Assembly (NCBI GenBank): GCA_025360385.1
Contig: JANYCG010000114.1
Span: forward strand, 1-34,144
Reading direction: 5' to 3'
From: Burkholderiales bacterium
GTDB lineage: Bacteria > Pseudomonadota > Gammaproteobacteria > Burkholderiales > Burkholderiaceae_C
Length of the DNA stretch: 34,144 nucleotides
Below the pieces are notes generated by a model. The model was not told the origin of the DNA. It saw only the letters and a program-made list of their open reading frames with translations, and searched no databases. Position numbers and translations under genes: made by a program. The stretch's first letter is position 1; each line of letters begins with the position of its first letter. Positions 15,063-24,712 of this stretch are shown in pieces.

Positions 15063-16292
15063 TTAGAAGTTCCCGACAAACCAGTCTTTGACCTGGCCAA
15101 AAGCAGTCTTCATGGAGCCGTTTTTCTGCGCGACCTTGAAGCCGCGCAAACGCGCCATGCGCGCCTCTTCCAGCAGACCCATCACGGTGGCGGCCCTGGG
15201 CTGCGCCACCATGTCGGACAGGGCGCCCCTGTATTTGGGAATGCCACGGCGCACCGGTTTCAAGAAAATGTCCTCGCCCAGCTCCACCATGCCCGGCATG
15301 ATGCAACTGCCGCCAGTCAGCACAATGCCGCTGGACAAAACCTCTTCATATCCCGAGCTGCGCATGACTTGCAGCACCAGTGAAAAAATCTCTTCAACGC
15401 GCGGCTCAATCACGCCGGCCAAGGCCTGGCGGCCCAGCATGCGCGGGCTGCGGTCCCCCAGGCCAGGCACTTCAACCTGGGTCTCGGGGTCGGCCAGAAG
15501 CTGCTTGGCGCAACCACTTTCGACCTTGATGTCTTCCGCGTCTTTGGTGGGCGTGCGCAAGGCCATGGCGATGTCGCTGGTGATCAGGTCGCCGGCAATC
15601 GGGATCACCGCCGTGTGTCGGATCGCGCCGTTGGTGAAAATCGCAACGTCGGTGGTGCCCGCGCCAATGTCTACCAAAGCGACACCGAGTTCGCGTTCGT
15701 CCTCGGTCAGCACCGAAAGGCTTGAGGCCAGCGGGTTGAGCATGAGCTGCTCCACCTCCAGGCCGCAGCGACGCACACACTTGATGATGTTTTCGGCGGC
15801 GCTTTGGGCGCCCGTGACGATGTGCACTTTGGCTTCGAGCCGGATGCCACTCATACCGATCGGCTCTTTCACGTCCTGTCCGTCGATCACGAATTCCTGC
15901 GGCTCCACCAGCAGCAGGCGCTGGTCGGTCGAGATGTTGATGGCCTTGGCGGTTTCCAGCACGCGCGCCACGTCGGCCGGGGTGACTTCCCGGTCTTTCA
16001 CGGCCACCATGCCACTGGAATTGATGCCGCGGATGTGGCTGCCGGTGATGCCGGTGTAGACGCGCTGGATTTTGCAGTCGGCCATCAACTCGGCTTCTTT
16101 CAGGGCCTGCTGAATGCTCTGCACCGTGGCGTCGATGTTGACCACCACGCCGCGCTTCAAACCATTGCTGGGTGCCACGCCCAGGCCAGCCAGCTTGAGC
16201 TCGCCGCCGGGCAAGACCTCGGCCACCACCACCATGATTTTGGCGGTGCCGATGTCCAGCCCCACCACCAAGTCTTTGTATTCTTTTGCCAT
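15063..16292 (-). CDS. ftsA: Cell division protein FtsA
   Basis: 409 residues (E. coli 420). FtsA is the actin-like ATPase that tethers FtsZ to the membrane and recruits later division proteins. It begins MAKEYKDLVVGLDIGTAKI, with the phosphate-1 motif. The SHI.GINSSGMVAVKDREV segment belongs to the 1C domain, LVDIGAGTTDVAIF near residue 207 is phosphate 2, and IVLTGGSCIMPGM near 326 is the adenosine motif. The C-terminus (QVKDWFVGNF) is the amphipathic membrane-targeting helix. It starts 14 bases after ftsQ and is followed by ftsZ. Confidence 0.97.
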   Translation of the reverse strand: MAKEYKDLVVGLDIGTAKIMVVVAEVLPGGELKLAGLGVAPSNGLKRGVVVNIDATVQSIQQALKEAELMADCKIQRVYTGITGSHIRGINSSGMVAVKDREVTPADVARVLETAKAINISTDQRLLLVEPQEFVIDGQDVKEPIGMSGIRLEAKVHIVTGAQSAAENIIKCVRRCGLEVEQLMLNPLASSLSVLTEDERELGVALVDIGAGTTDVAIFTNGAIRHTAVIPIAGDLITSDIAMALRTPTKDAEDIKVESGCAKQLLADPETQVEVPGLGDRSPRMLGRQALAGVIEPRVEEIFSLVLQVMRSSGYEEVLSSGIVLTGGSCIMPGMVELGEDIFLKPVRRGIPKYRGALSDMVAQPRAATVMGLLEEARMARLRGFKVAQKNGSMKTAFGQVKDWFVGNF

Positions 16293-16306
16293 ATTTGGGT
16301 CCGGTC

Positions 16307-17110
16307 CTAATGTGTCTCTGGTTTCTGCGGGCCAGCGGCCGCAGTGGCAGACGTGGTGACGCCACGCAGGCGAATGGCGTACCCCTCTTCGTGGCGCAGG
16401 TCTGCGGACTCCAGCGCTTCGGGTCGGCGGCCATATTTGGCCGTGACCTGGGTCAGGGTTTTAAGAAACTGCGTCAAGCGCGCCAGCACGTCCTCAGTGT
16501 TGCCACGGCCCAGTTCCAGCACGGCGCCGGTGTCAAGCCGCACACGCCAACTGCCGCGGCCGGTCAGCTCGAATTGGTCCAGGGCCAAATCCATGTCGGT
16601 AAACAGGGGCTGGGCAAGGCGGTAAGTGGCCAGCACCTGGGCGGCCTGGCCATCCGGCCCCATCAGGCGCGGCAGCCCGTCCTGCTCGACCTCATCGACA
16701 TTCGCTTCAAACACCTCACCTTCGGTGTTGAGCAGGCGGGACTCGCCCTCTGGCCCCCAATACGCCACCGCCTTGTGCTCTTGCAGCGCCACCCGCAATC
16801 GGTTCGGAAAATCACGTTTGACCACCGCTTTGCGCACCCAGGGCGCGGCTTCAAACAGCTGCCGCGCCTGCGCCAGGTCCAGTGTGAAAAAAGTGCCGGT
16901 CAAACGTGGGGCCACGTTGGCCCGCAAAGTGATGCCGTTGTTGTGACTGACGTCGCCCGTGACCTCGATGGCGCGGATGGCGAACAAGGGCGACCGCGCC
17001 GCCCAGGCCAGCGCTGCAACCAGGGCCAGCCCCGCGAACACGGCGAACAATGCCGTGGCTGTGCCGTTCATGAACTTGATGTCCAGCGGGGCGCCCGGGG
17101 TTGGGTTCAC
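16307..17110 (-). CDS. ftsQ: Cell division protein FtsQ
   Basis: 267 residues from the GTG at 17110, which overlaps the ddl stop as GTGA. FtsQ is the bitopic scaffold that joins FtsB and FtsL in the divisome. It has a short cytoplasmic start ([16 protein letters not shown]), one membrane helix ([17 protein letters not shown]), then the POTRA domain ([24 protein letters not shown]... [31 protein letters not shown]). A beta domain follows with [18 protein letters not shown]. The C-terminus is a Thr/Ala-rich tail. The frame continues upstream through the ddl minisatellite (read as LAP/FAP repeats), but that extension lies inside ddl and is not supported. Confidence 0.95.
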   Translation of the reverse strand: MNPTPGAPLDIKFMNGTATALFAVFAGLALVAALAWAARSPLFAIRAIEVTGDVSHNNGITLRANVAPRLTGTFFTLDLAQARQLFEAAPWVRKAVVKRDFPNRLRVALQEHKAVAYWGPEGESRLLNTEGEVFEANVDEVEQDGLPRLMGPDGQAAQVLATYRLAQPLFTDMDLALDQFELTGRGSWRVRLDTGAVLELGRGNTEDVLARLTQFLKTLTQVTAKYGRRPEALESADLRHEEGYAIRLRGVTTSATAAAGPQKPETH

Positions 17111-18204
17111 GTGGACACCTCGGGCAAATGGGGCAAATGGGGCAAATGGGGCAAGTGGGGCAAGTGGGGCAAGTGGGGCAAGTGGGGCAAGTGGGGCAAG
17201 TGGTGCGAGCGGTCTGCCGCCGGGTGAATGGCCTGGTCCAGCGCTGCCCAGGCCAGCAACTGCACACACAAAGCGTCGTAACTGATGCCGGCCGCCTGCG
17301 CGGACATGGGCACCAGTGAGTGGCCGGTCATGCCGGGCGAGGTGTTGATCTCCAGCAGGTAGGGCTGGCGGGACACCGCGTCAATCATCACGTCGGCGCG
17401 TGACCAGCCACGGCAACCCAACACCTTGTACGCCTTCAGGGCGATTGCCTGAATGGCCAGCTCTTCGCCGGGCGGCAGGCCGCAGGGCACCAGGTATTGC
17501 GTGGTGTGGGTGAAGTATTTGTTCTGGTAATCGTAGTTGCCGTCGGGCGCGACAATGCGGATCACCGGCAAGGCCTGGGCCGAGTCGGCCTGGCCGAGCA
17601 GCGGAATCGTCACCTCGTCGCCGCTGATGAACTGCTCACACAACACGGCCGGGTCGTGGCCCGCCGCCAGCGCATAGGCGTATTCGCATTGGTCGGCGGA
17701 CGTCACTTTGCTCAGGCCGATGGTCGAGCCTTCACGGGCCGGCTTGACGATCATGGGTGCGCCCAGCGCCTTGAACGCCGCCAGCGTGGCCGCTGCACTG
17801 CCGACTTCAAACCAGCCGGGGGTGGGCAGGCCTTCAGAGCGCAAGATGCGTTTGGTCATCACCTTGTCGATGGCGATGCTGGAGGCCATGACGCCCGGCC
17901 CGGTGTAGGGAATGCCCATCAGCTCAAGCGCTCCTTGCACCGTGCCGTCTTCACCAAAACGCCCGTGCAGGGCAATGAAGCAGCGGGCGAACCCGCCGCG
18001 CTTCAAATCATCCATGGGACGCTCTGCCGGGTCAAACGCGTGAGCGTCGACGCCACTTGACCGCAAGGCGGCGAGCACGCCCGTGCCCGACATCAGCGAG
18101 ACCTCGCGTTCTGCCGACGCGCCGCCCATCAGCACCGCGACTTTGCCAAACGAGGCTGCCGAGACCGGCGCGGCAGCTTTGTTGGGGATTTGAGGGTCAA
18201 TCAT
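17107..18204 (-). CDS. ddl: D-alanine--D-alanine ligase with a C-terminal HLP-repeat tail
   Basis: 365 residues against about 306 in E. coli DdlB. Ddl is the ATP-grasp enzyme that makes D-Ala-D-Ala for the MurF step. Motifs: [17 protein letters not shown] at the start, [13 protein letters not shown], the ATP-binding [15 protein letters not shown], and the metal and substrate site [20 protein letters not shown] near residue 300. The normal fold ends near residue 325. After it comes AADRSH and nine His-Leu-Pro triplets (about residues 335-361) from a 9-bp minisatellite, then EVST. The start overlaps the murC stop (ATGA) and the stop overlaps the ftsQ start (GTGA). Confidence 0.96.
   Translation of the reverse strand: MIDPQIPNKAAAPVSAASFGKVAVLMGGASAEREVSLMSGTGVLAALRSSGVDAHAFDPAERPMDDLKRGGFARCFIALHGRFGEDGTVQGALELMGIPYTGPGVMASSIAIDKVMTKRILRSEGLPTPGWFEVGSAAATLAAFKALGAPMIVKPAREGSTIGLSKVTSADQCEYAYALAAGHDPAVLCEQFISGDEVTIPLLGQADSAQALPVIRIVAPDGNYDYQNKYFTHTTQYLVPCGLPPGEELAIQAIALKAYKVLGCRGWSRADVMIDAVSRQPYLLEINTSPGMTGHSLVPMSAQAAGISYDALCVQLLAWAALDQAIHPAADRSHHLPHLPHLPHLPHLPHLPHLPHLPHLPEVST
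17122..17202 (-). repeat. 9-bp minisatellite, nine units, at the end of ddl
   Basis: On the plus strand three GGGCAAATG units are followed by six GGGCAAGTG units, an exact 9-bp period over 81 bases. On the minus strand they encode (HLP)9 in ddl. The two unit types are grouped rather than interspersed, as expected for recent stepwise expansion. The array ends 11 bases from the ftsQ GTG start. Confidence 0.97.
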
Positions 18205-19643
18205 GGCTTATGTCCCCGTACAGACTCATTAGCTTGCTCTTTATTTTGGAGCAGTTCCAGGACCTTGACGGGAACACCGCCCATGGTGCCGGCACCCATG
18301 CAAATCACCACGTCCCCGCCCCTGGCGTTGGCGGCAATCGCCTGGGCCATGTGGGCGATGTCATCGACAAAAATGGGTTCGAGCTTGCCGGCCACCCGCA
18401 AGGCGCGCGCCAGCGCACGCCCATCGGCCGCGACGATGGGGGCTTCGCCTGCCGAATAAACTTCAGCCAGCAGCACCGCATCGGCCTGTCCAATCACCTT
18501 GACGAAATCTTCAAAACAGTCGCGCGTTCGGGTGTAGCGGTGCGGCTGGAACGCCAGCACAATGCGTCGGCCGACGAAGGCCCCGCGGGCGGCCGCAAGC
18601 GTGGCTGCCATTTCAACCGGGTGGTGCCCGTAGTCATCAATCAAGGTGAAGCTGCCGTCGCCGCTTTGCACCGGCACGTCGCCATACCGCTGGAAGCGAC
18701 GGCCCACGCCCTTGAATTCAAGCAGGGCTTTTTGCACAGCCACATCCGGCAGGCTCAACTCCACCGCCACCGATATTGCCGCCAGCGCATTGAGCACATT
18801 GTGGTGGCCGGGCAAATTCAGCACCACCGGCAAATCGGGCAAGGTCACGCCATTGCGCCGCTGGACAGTGAAATGCATTTGTCCGTCTTTGGCCTGAACC
18901 TCCACCGCCCGCACTTGGGCCTCGGCGCCAAAACCGTAACTGGTGATGGGCCGGGACAGGCGTGCCGTGATGCTTTGCACTGCGGGGTCATCGGTGCAGA
19001 CAATCGCGGTGCCGTAAAACGGCATGCGGTGCAGGAAATCGACAAACGCGGTTTTGAGTTGTTCAAAATCGTGGTTGTAGGTTTCCATGTGGTCTGCATC
19101 GATGTTGGTGACCACTGCCATGACGGGTAACAGGTTCAAAAACGAGGCGTCCGATTCATCGGCCTCCACCACGATGTAGTCACCCTGCCCCAGGCGGGCA
19201 TTGGCACCGGCACTGTTGAGCCGCCCGCCAATCACAAAGGTCGGGTCCAGCCCGGCCTCGGCCAGCACACTGGCGACCAGGCTGGTGGTGGTGGTTTTAC
19301 CGTGGGTGCCGGCAATGGCGATACCCTGCTTCATACGCATCAGCTCTGCCAGCATCACGGCGCGGGGCACGATGGGAATGCGTTTTTGCCGCGCTGCCAG
19401 CACTTCGGGGTTGTCGGGCTTGACCGCTGTTGAGGTGACAACCGCGTCAGCCTTCAACAGGTTGTCCGCCTTGTGGCCGATATAGGTTGTGATGCCCAGC
19501 GCCGCCAGGCGCGTGAGCGTGGCGCTGGCCGACAGGTCCGAGCCCGAAATGACGTAACCCAGGTTGAACAAGACCTCGGCAATGCCCGACATGCCGGCGC
19601 CGCCGATGCCTACAAAATGAATGTGCTTGATGGCGTGTTTCAT
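18201..19643 (-). CDS. murC: UDP-N-acetylmuramate--L-alanine ligase MurC
   Basis: 480 residues (E. coli 491). MurC adds L-Ala to UDP-MurNAc in the cytoplasm. It starts at ATG 19643, overlapping the murG stop as ATGA, with [25 protein letters not shown] (UDP-binding Rossmann motif). Next are the P-loop [13 protein letters not shown] near residue 110, [24 protein letters not shown], then [18 protein letters not shown] and [16 protein letters not shown] in the C-terminal domain. The last ~15 residues ([14 protein letters not shown] region) are encoded by a 43-bp dispersed element. The stop overlaps the ddl start. Confidence 0.97.
   Translation of the reverse strand: MKHAIKHIHFVGIGGAGMSGIAEVLFNLGYVISGSDLSASATLTRLAALGITTYIGHKADNLLKADAVVTSTAVKPDNPEVLAARQKRIPIVPRAVMLAELMRMKQGIAIAGTHGKTTTTSLVASVLAEAGLDPTFVIGGRLNSAGANARLGQGDYIVVEADESDASFLNLLPVMAVVTNIDADHMETYNHDFEQLKTAFVDFLHRMPFYGTAIVCTDDPAVQSITARLSRPITSYGFGAEAQVRAVEVQAKDGQMHFTVQRRNGVTLPDLPVVLNLPGHHNVLNALAAISVAVELSLPDVAVQKALLEFKGVGRRFQRYGDVPVQSGDGSFTLIDDYGHHPVEMAATLAAARGAFVGRRIVLAFQPHRYTRTRDCFEDFVKVIGQADAVLLAEVYSAGEAPIVAADGRALARALRVAGKLEPIFVDDIAHMAQAIAANARGGDVVICMGAGTMGGVPVKVLELLQNKEQANESVRGHKP
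18211..18253 (+). repeat. 43-bp dispersed element, copy E (3' end of murC)
   Basis: TGTCCCCGTA at positions 1-10, TGCTCT at 25-30 and GAGCA at 39-43; TGCTC and GAGCA form a perfect 5-bp stem with an AT-rich loop. The element lies on the strand opposite to murC and supplies its last codons, stopping 7 bases short of the ddl ATG. Confidence 0.65.
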
Positions 19644-20782
19644 GATTTTTTCGCCTTGGGCGCCAACGCCTCGCAGGCCGCCACGATGCTTTGGGTGGCA
19701 CCTGTTTTTTCCATTTTCCGAGCGGCGATTGCGGCGGCCATCAGGGTCGGGCGGTCTGCCTTTTGCAACATGCGGGCCAGACGATCCGGCGTAAGGTCGG
19801 GCTGGGACACCAGCCAGCCACCACCCTGGTCGGACAAAAACCTGGCGTTGCTGGTCTGGTGGTCGTCGACCGCTGCCGGAAACGGCACAAACACGGCCGC
19901 CACGCCCACCGCCGCAATTTCGGTCACGGTGCTGGCGCCTGCCCGGCAAATCACCAGATCCGCGTCGGCCAAGGCTTTGGCGGTGTCGTCAATAAAGGGG
20001 GTCAGTTCGGCCTGCACGCCGCTGGCGGCATAGTTGGATGTCAAGGCCTCGATCTGCTTTTGGCCACTTTGATGCAAGACCATGGGACGGGCAGGCTCGG
20101 GCAGCAACGCCAGGGCTTTGGGCACCACCTCATTCAAGGCTGCCGCACCCAGGCTGCCACCCAACACCAGCACCCGCAGGGGGCCGCGCCGCGCGCCGTA
20201 ACGCGCGGCGGGGCCTGGCAGGCCAACAAATTCGGTGCGCAGGGGGTTGCCAATCCACCGGGCCAATTTGAAGGCCTCCGCAAACGCGCCGGGGAACGCG
20301 GTGTAGACCCTGTCAGCCCATCGCGCCAGCAATTTATTGGCCAGGCCAGCCACCGAGTTCTGCTCATGCAGGATGAGCGGTTTGCGCAGCAAAGCGGCCA
20401 TCAAGCCGCCCGGCACGGTGACGTAGCCGCCCAGGCCCACCACCACGTCTGGCTTGACCGTGCGCAGCACGCGCGCGCTTTGCCAGCAGGCGCGCAGAAG
20501 GCGCAAGGGCATCAGCGCCATGGCCCATGCGTTTTTGCCGCGAAAGCCGGAGAAGTCAAGCAAAGACAAGGCAAACCCGCGCGCCGGCACGAGCTGGCTT
20601 TCCATGCTGGGGCTGCCCGACAAGCCGCGTGCGCCAAGCCAGTGGACGCGCCAGCCTTTGGCCTGAAGGGCCTGCGCCACAGCCAGGCCCGGAAATATAT
20701 GGCCGCCTGTGCCGCCGGCCATGACGAGCACGCAAGGCGCGGCTGGCGCCATGGACATTGGCGTTGCGGGCCGTTGCGTCAT
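19640..20782 (-). CDS. murG: UDP-GlcNAc:lipid I N-acetylglucosaminyltransferase MurG
   Basis: 380 residues (E. coli 355). MurG adds GlcNAc to lipid I at the inner face of the membrane, making lipid II. ATG 20782 overlaps the ftsW stop (ATGA); a Met nine residues later is an alternative. Motifs: [17 protein letters not shown] (first glycine-rich loop), [11 protein letters not shown] near residue 110, [13 protein letters not shown], the GT-B donor site [15 protein letters not shown] near 283, and [11 protein letters not shown]. The stop overlaps the murC start. Confidence 0.97.
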   Translation of the reverse strand: MTQRPATPMSMAPAAPCVLVMAGGTGGHIFPGLAVAQALQAKGWRVHWLGARGLSGSPSMESQLVPARGFALSLLDFSGFRGKNAWAMALMPLRLLRACWQSARVLRTVKPDVVVGLGGYVTVPGGLMAALLRKPLILHEQNSVAGLANKLLARWADRVYTAFPGAFAEAFKLARWIGNPLRTEFVGLPGPAARYGARRGPLRVLVLGGSLGAAALNEVVPKALALLPEPARPMVLHQSGQKQIEALTSNYAASGVQAELTPFIDDTAKALADADLVICRAGASTVTEIAAVGVAAVFVPFPAAVDDHQTSNARFLSDQGGGWLVSQPDLTPDRLARMLQKADRPTLMAAAIAARKMEKTGATQSIVAACEALAPKAKKS

Positions 20783-21966
20783 ACCCGGCCCCCGTGCATC
20801 AAGCCGCGGTTCTCGAAGTCGATCCGCAACACCACGGCGATGGCGATCAGGTTGATCATGATCGCCGATCCGCCAAAACTCATCAACGGCAGGGTCAGGC
20901 CTTTGGTCGGCAAGGCCCCCAGGTTCACACCGATATTGATGAAGGCCTGGAAACCCATCCAGATGCCCACGCCTTGCGCCACCAGGCCGGCAAAAACGCG
21001 GTCTAGCGCGATGGCCTGGCGGCCAATGTGCATCATGCGGCGGGTCATCCAAAAGAACAGGCCAATGACGCAAAGCACGCCGACCAGTCCAAACTCTTCG
21101 CCGATGACGGCCAGCAGGAAGTCGGTGTGCGCCTCCGGCAGCCAGTGCAGCTTTTCAACACTTCCGCCCAGACCCACGCCAAAAATTTCGCCCCGACCAA
21201 TGGCGATCAGGGAATGCGTCAACTGGTAGCCCTTGCCCAGGGCGTGCGCCTCTGTCCAAGGGTTCAGGTAGGCAAAAATGCGCTCCCGGCGGAATTCACT
21301 CAAAGCGATCATCAGGCTGAAGGCCAGCACCAGCACCGCGGCAATCAGGAAGAACATGCGGGCATTGACGCCGCCCAGGAACAAAATGCCCATGGCAATC
21401 ACCGCGATCACCATGAAAGCGCCCATGTCCGGCTCGGCCAGCAAGAGCAAGCCCACCACGGCCACCGCAACCCCCATGGGCATGACGGCCCGGAAGAATT
21501 TTTCTTTCACCTCCATTTTGCGCACCATGTAATCCGCAGCGTAAAGCAGCACTGAAAACTTGGCCAGTTCAGATGGCTGAAAACCGGTAATGCCCAGCGG
21601 GATCCAGCGCTTGGCCCCGTTGACGCCCTTGCCCACGTGCGGCACCAGCACCAGGACCAGCAGCAGCAGGGAGGCCACGAACAACCAGGGGGCCACCTTT
21701 TCCCAAGTGGCGACCGGCGTCTGGAACGCGATCAGCGCCGCCACAAACGCCACCACCACGGAGATCAAATGCCGGGTGAGAAAGTGGGTCGGCGTGTAAC
21801 GCGAAAATTTGGGGTTGTCGGGCATGGCAATCGAGGCGGAATACACCATCACCAGACCCCAGGCCAGCAAGGCCACCGTCACCCAGACCAGGGCCTGGTC
21901 GAAGGTGTCGAGCTGGCCCGGACGGGGACCCCGGTCTGTGAACGGCGGAGCCAATGCGGTGCTCAT
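20779..21966 (-). CDS. ftsW: Septal SEDS peptidoglycan glycosyltransferase FtsW
   Basis: 395 residues with about ten membrane helices. FtsW polymerises lipid II at the septum with FtsI. Family motifs: [10 protein letters not shown] in the first helix, [33 protein letters not shown], the large extracellular loop with [20 protein letters not shown] near residue 293 (compare PERTTDF in RodA), and [14 protein letters not shown]. The cytoplasmic N-terminus is about 20 residues. Both ends overlap their neighbours by 4 bases (murD stop, murG start). It is distinguished from the rodA copy in this window by context and by KG.TLP in place of VGVPLP. Confidence 0.97.
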   Translation of the reverse strand: MSTALAPPFTDRGPRPGQLDTFDQALVWVTVALLAWGLVMVYSASIAMPDNPKFSRYTPTHFLTRHLISVVVAFVAALIAFQTPVATWEKVAPWLFVASLLLLVLVLVPHVGKGVNGAKRWIPLGITGFQPSELAKFSVLLYAADYMVRKMEVKEKFFRAVMPMGVAVAVVGLLLLAEPDMGAFMVIAVIAMGILFLGGVNARMFFLIAAVLVLAFSLMIALSEFRRERIFAYLNPWTEAHALGKGYQLTHSLIAIGRGEIFGVGLGGSVEKLHWLPEAHTDFLLAVIGEEFGLVGVLCVIGLFFWMTRRMMHIGRQAIALDRVFAGLVAQGVGIWMGFQAFINIGVNLGALPTKGLTLPLMSFGGSAIMINLIAIAVVLRIDFENRGLMHGGRV

Positions 21967-23537
21967 GCGCTGCCCTGCACTTCCAGGCCCATGTCACCTG
22001 CCAGCGCAGCGACCGCTTCAAGGAACACGCGGGCCCGGTGCGGGTAGTTGTCAAACATGTCAAAACTGGCGCAAGCGGGCGACATCAACACCGCGTCCCC
22101 GGCATGGGCACGGGTGTTGGCAAGCGCCACGGCTTCCTGCATGGTGCCGGCATCCAGCAGGGGCACGCCGGTGGACTGAATGGCCGCGCGGATGAGGCCG
22201 GCATCCCTGCCGATCAGCACGGCGCAGCGCACGAAGCGCGCAACCGGCGCCGCCAGTGGCGCGAAGTCCTGCCCTTTGCCCTCGCCACCCAAAATGACGA
22301 TCACTTTGCGCTCGGCCCCGAGGCCGTTGAGCGCCGCCACCGTTGCACCGACGTTGGTGCCTTTGCTGTCATCAAAAAACTCAACCCCATTGAGAATGGC
22401 CGCGCTTTGCACCCGGTGCGGCTCACCCCGGTATTCCCGCAGGCCGTGCAACAGGGGGGCCAGGCTGCACCCTGCCGCCGTGGCCAGGGCCAGCGCCGCC
22501 AGCGCGTTCACAGCGTTGTGCCGCCCCCGAATGCGCAGGGCATCGGCGGGCATCAGGCGCTGAATGTAGACCTCGTCAGCCGCTTCGCTGCGCCGGCGCT
22601 TGGTTTCATCTGCCTCGTGTGCACGCACCAACCAGACCATGCCGTTGACCTCTTCAATGCCGAAGTCTCCGGGCCGCGCGGGCAGGTCACCGCCAAAACT
22701 CAGGTAGTCGCGCGCCACGCGGTCGCGCACCCGGCCTGTGACCACCGCGGCCGGCAGCATGGCCATGACCTGCGGGTCTTCGCGGTTCAGCACCATCAAC
22801 GTGCTGGCGCCAAAAACTTTGGCTTTGGCCGCCGTGTAGGCCTGCATGGAGCCGTGCCAGTCCAGATGGTCCTGCGTGATGTTGAGTACGGTGGCTGCCG
22901 TCGGCTGGAAAGCATCGGCATTGGGGGCGCTGGGGCCATCGCCACGCCGCAGGCCGTCGAGCTGAAAGCTGGACAGTTCGATCACCCACACCTGGGGCAA
23001 TGTGTTCGCATCCAGGCACTGGATCAAGGTCTCCAGCAGGGTGGGGCCGATGTTGCCCGCAACGGCCACGGTTTTGCCCGCGCGTTCAATCAGTTGCCCG
23101 GTCAAAGACGTGACCGTGGTTTTGCCGTTGGTGCCGGTGACGGCCAGCACTTGGGGCGCATAAGCCTGTGTGGCCTTCAAATCGGTCAACGCGTCGGCAA
23201 ACAGATCCAGTTCGCCGAATGTTCCCGTCAAATATGAATAGTCAGCTATACAAATAGGAGCTACATCAGACGGCGACAGGCCTGGGCTTTTGAACACTGC
23301 GGTGTAATTTTTGACCTCCAGCAAGCGGCTGTCAAACGCGCCGCAGGCAAAAACCACTTGCGCCAGCTCGCGTTGCAGGGCCGCAAGGCCGGGCGGGTTC
23401 TGCCGGGTGTCAGCCACCGTCACCTGGGCGCCCTGGCGCACGCACCAGCGGGCCATGGCCAGGCCGGACGCGCCCAGGCCCAGGATCAAAACGGATTGGT
23501 CTTTGAGGGCGATCACGGCAGGCGAAGCGTCACTCAA
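21963..23537 (-). CDS. murD: UDP-N-acetylmuramoyl-L-alanine--D-glutamate ligase MurD
   Basis: About 524 residues, longer than E. coli MurD (438). MurD adds D-Glu. Motifs: [30 protein letters not shown], the P-loop [49 protein letters not shown] and [15 protein letters not shown]. The start is uncertain. TTG 23537 overlaps the mraY stop (TTGA); GTG 23516 lies nearer the first motif, where homologues begin; GTG 23570 gives the longest form. None has a good ribosome site. Residues ~92-106 are coded by an AT-rich 43-bp element in place of the usual linker before GELDLFA. An extra insertion of about 30 residues ([15 protein letters not shown]) lies near residue 330. Confidence 0.95.
   Translation of the reverse strand: MSDASPAVIALKDQSVLILGLGASGLAMARWCVRQGAQVTVADTRQNPPGLAALQRELAQVVFACGAFDSRLLEVKNYTAVFKSPGLSPSDVAPICIADYSYLTGTFGELDLFADALTDLKATQAYAPQVLAVTGTNGKTTVTSLTGQLIERAGKTVAVAGNIGPTLLETLIQCLDANTLPQVWVIELSSFQLDGLRRGDGPSAPNADAFQPTAATVLNITQDHLDWHGSMQAYTAAKAKVFGASTLMVLNREDPQVMAMLPAAVVTGRVRDRVARDYLSFGGDLPARPGDFGIEEVNGMVWLVRAHEADETKRRRSEAADEVYIQRLMPADALRIRGRHNAVNALAALALATAAGCSLAPLLHGLREYRGEPHRVQSAAILNGVEFFDDSKGTNVGATVAALNGLGAERKVIVILGGEGKGQDFAPLAAPVARFVRCAVLIGRDAGLIRAAIQSTGVPLLDAGTMQEAVALANTRAHAGDAVLMSPACASFDMFDNYPHRARVFLEAVAALAGDMGLEVQGSA
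23220..23262 (+). repeat. 43-bp dispersed element, copy C (inside murD)
   Basis: TGTTCCCGTC at 1-10 and AGCTAT at 25-30; the right end (AGGAGCTAC) departs slightly from the others. It lies opposite to the coding strand and encodes part of [11 protein letters not shown] in MurD. It is visibly more AT-rich than its flanks. Confidence 0.68.
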
Positions 23538-24712
23538 CGCAGCTTCAGGGTGGACAGCCCCACCAGGCACAGCAACATGGTGATGATCCAGAAGCGCACG
23601 ACCACTTGCGTTTCTTTCCAGCCGCTTTTTTCAAAGTGATGGTGCAGGGGCGCCATTTTCAGCATGCGGCGGCCCTGTCCATATTTTTTCTTGGTGTATT
23701 TGAACCAGCTCACCTGCAACATCACCGACAAGGCCTCCACCACAAAAATGCCGCCCATGATGGCCAGCACGATTTCCTGGCGGACGATGACGGCGATGGT
23801 TCCAAGCGCGCCGCCCAGCGCCAGGGCGCCCACGTCCCCCATGAACACCTGGGCCGGGTGGGTGTTGAACCACAGAAAGGCAAGGCCGGCGCCGGCCATG
23901 GCAGAGCAGAAAATCAGCACCTCGCCAGAACCTGGAATATGGGGCAGGAACAGGTATTTGGAAAACACCGAACTGCCCGTGACATAAGCAAACACTCCCA
24001 GGGCAGAACCCACCATCACGACCGGCATGATGGCCAGGCCGTCCAGGCCGTCGGTCAGGTTGACGGCGTTGCTGGAACCCACGATCACCAGATACGTCAG
24101 GATGACGAAACCCAGCACACCCAGCGGATAACTGATCTCCTTGAAAAAGGGCAGCAAGAGCCCCGCCTTGGGCGGCAGGTTCAGGTCAAAACCCGACTGG
24201 ACCCAGCGCACAAACAGTTCCAGCACGCGGCTGTTGGAGTTTTCAGAAATGCTGAACACCAGGTAGAGCGCAGCAACCAGGCCGATCAGCGATTGCCAGA
24301 AGTATTTTTCACGCGAACGCATGCCTTCGGGGTCTTTGTTGACCACCTTGCGCCAATCGTCGGCCCAACCAATGGCACCAAAGCCCAGGGTGACCAGCAG
24401 CACGATCCAGACAAAGCGGTTGGTCAGGTCGCACCAGAGCAGCGTGGAGGTGGCGATGCACAAGAGAATCAACACCCCCCCCATGGTCGGCGTGCCGCTT
24501 TTGACCAGATGCGACTCCATGCCATAGCCGCGCACCGGTTGCCCGATCTTGAGGCTTGTCAGGCGGCGGATCACCCAGGGCCCCGCCATCAGCCCCATCA
24601 GCAGGGCCGTCAACGCCGCCATCACGGCGCGGAAGGTGAGGTACTGGAACACCCGGAACGAGCCGAATTCGGGCGACAGCGATTGCAGCCACTGGGCCAG
24701 GCTCATGAGCAT
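23534..24712 (-). CDS. mraY: Phospho-MurNAc-pentapeptide translocase MraY
   Basis: 392 residues (E. coli 360), about ten membrane helices. MraY moves phospho-MurNAc-pentapeptide to undecaprenyl phosphate, making lipid I. Motifs: SGTPTMGG near residue 72, the first catalytic Asp pair in [18 protein letters not shown] near 220, [12 protein letters not shown] near 290, and the loop [18 protein letters not shown] 24712 is used because homologues start with ML.LAQWLQ; a second ATG two codons on, at 24706, makes the ATGA overlap with the murF stop and is equally possible. Confidence 0.97.
   Translation of the reverse strand: MLMSLAQWLQSLSPEFGSFRVFQYLTFRAVMAALTALLMGLMAGPWVIRRLTSLKIGQPVRGYGMESHLVKSGTPTMGGVLILLCIATSTLLWCDLTNRFVWIVLLVTLGFGAIGWADDWRKVVNKDPEGMRSREKYFWQSLIGLVAALYLVFSISENSNSRVLELFVRWVQSGFDLNLPPKAGLLLPFFKEISYPLGVLGFVILTYLVIVGSSNAVNLTDGLDGLAIMPVVMVGSALGVFAYVTGSSVFSKYLFLPHIPGSGEVLIFCSAMAGAGLAFLWFNTHPAQVFMGDVGALALGGALGTIAVIVRQEIVLAIMGGIFVVEALSVMLQVSWFKYTKKKYGQGRRMLKMAPLHHHFEKSGWKETQVVVRFWIITMLLCLVGLSTLKLR

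Noticed and set aside
17110-17269. N-terminally extended FtsQ with a Leu-Ala-Pro repeat
   Set aside because: It would lie within ddl; the GTG at 17110, in GTGA overlap with the ddl stop, fits the FtsQ topology and the local pattern.
18211-18275. Terminal inverted repeats (TGTCCCCGT ... ACGGGAACA) making copy E look like a small transposon
   Set aside because: The right-hand match is the native MurC codons for GVPVKVLEL, and the other copies lack it, so it is probably coincidence.
19691-21229. Long plus-strand ORF (512 codons) opposite murG and ftsW
   Set aside because: It has no recognisable domain and is His/Gln/Arg-rich as expected for antisense frames of GC-rich genes.
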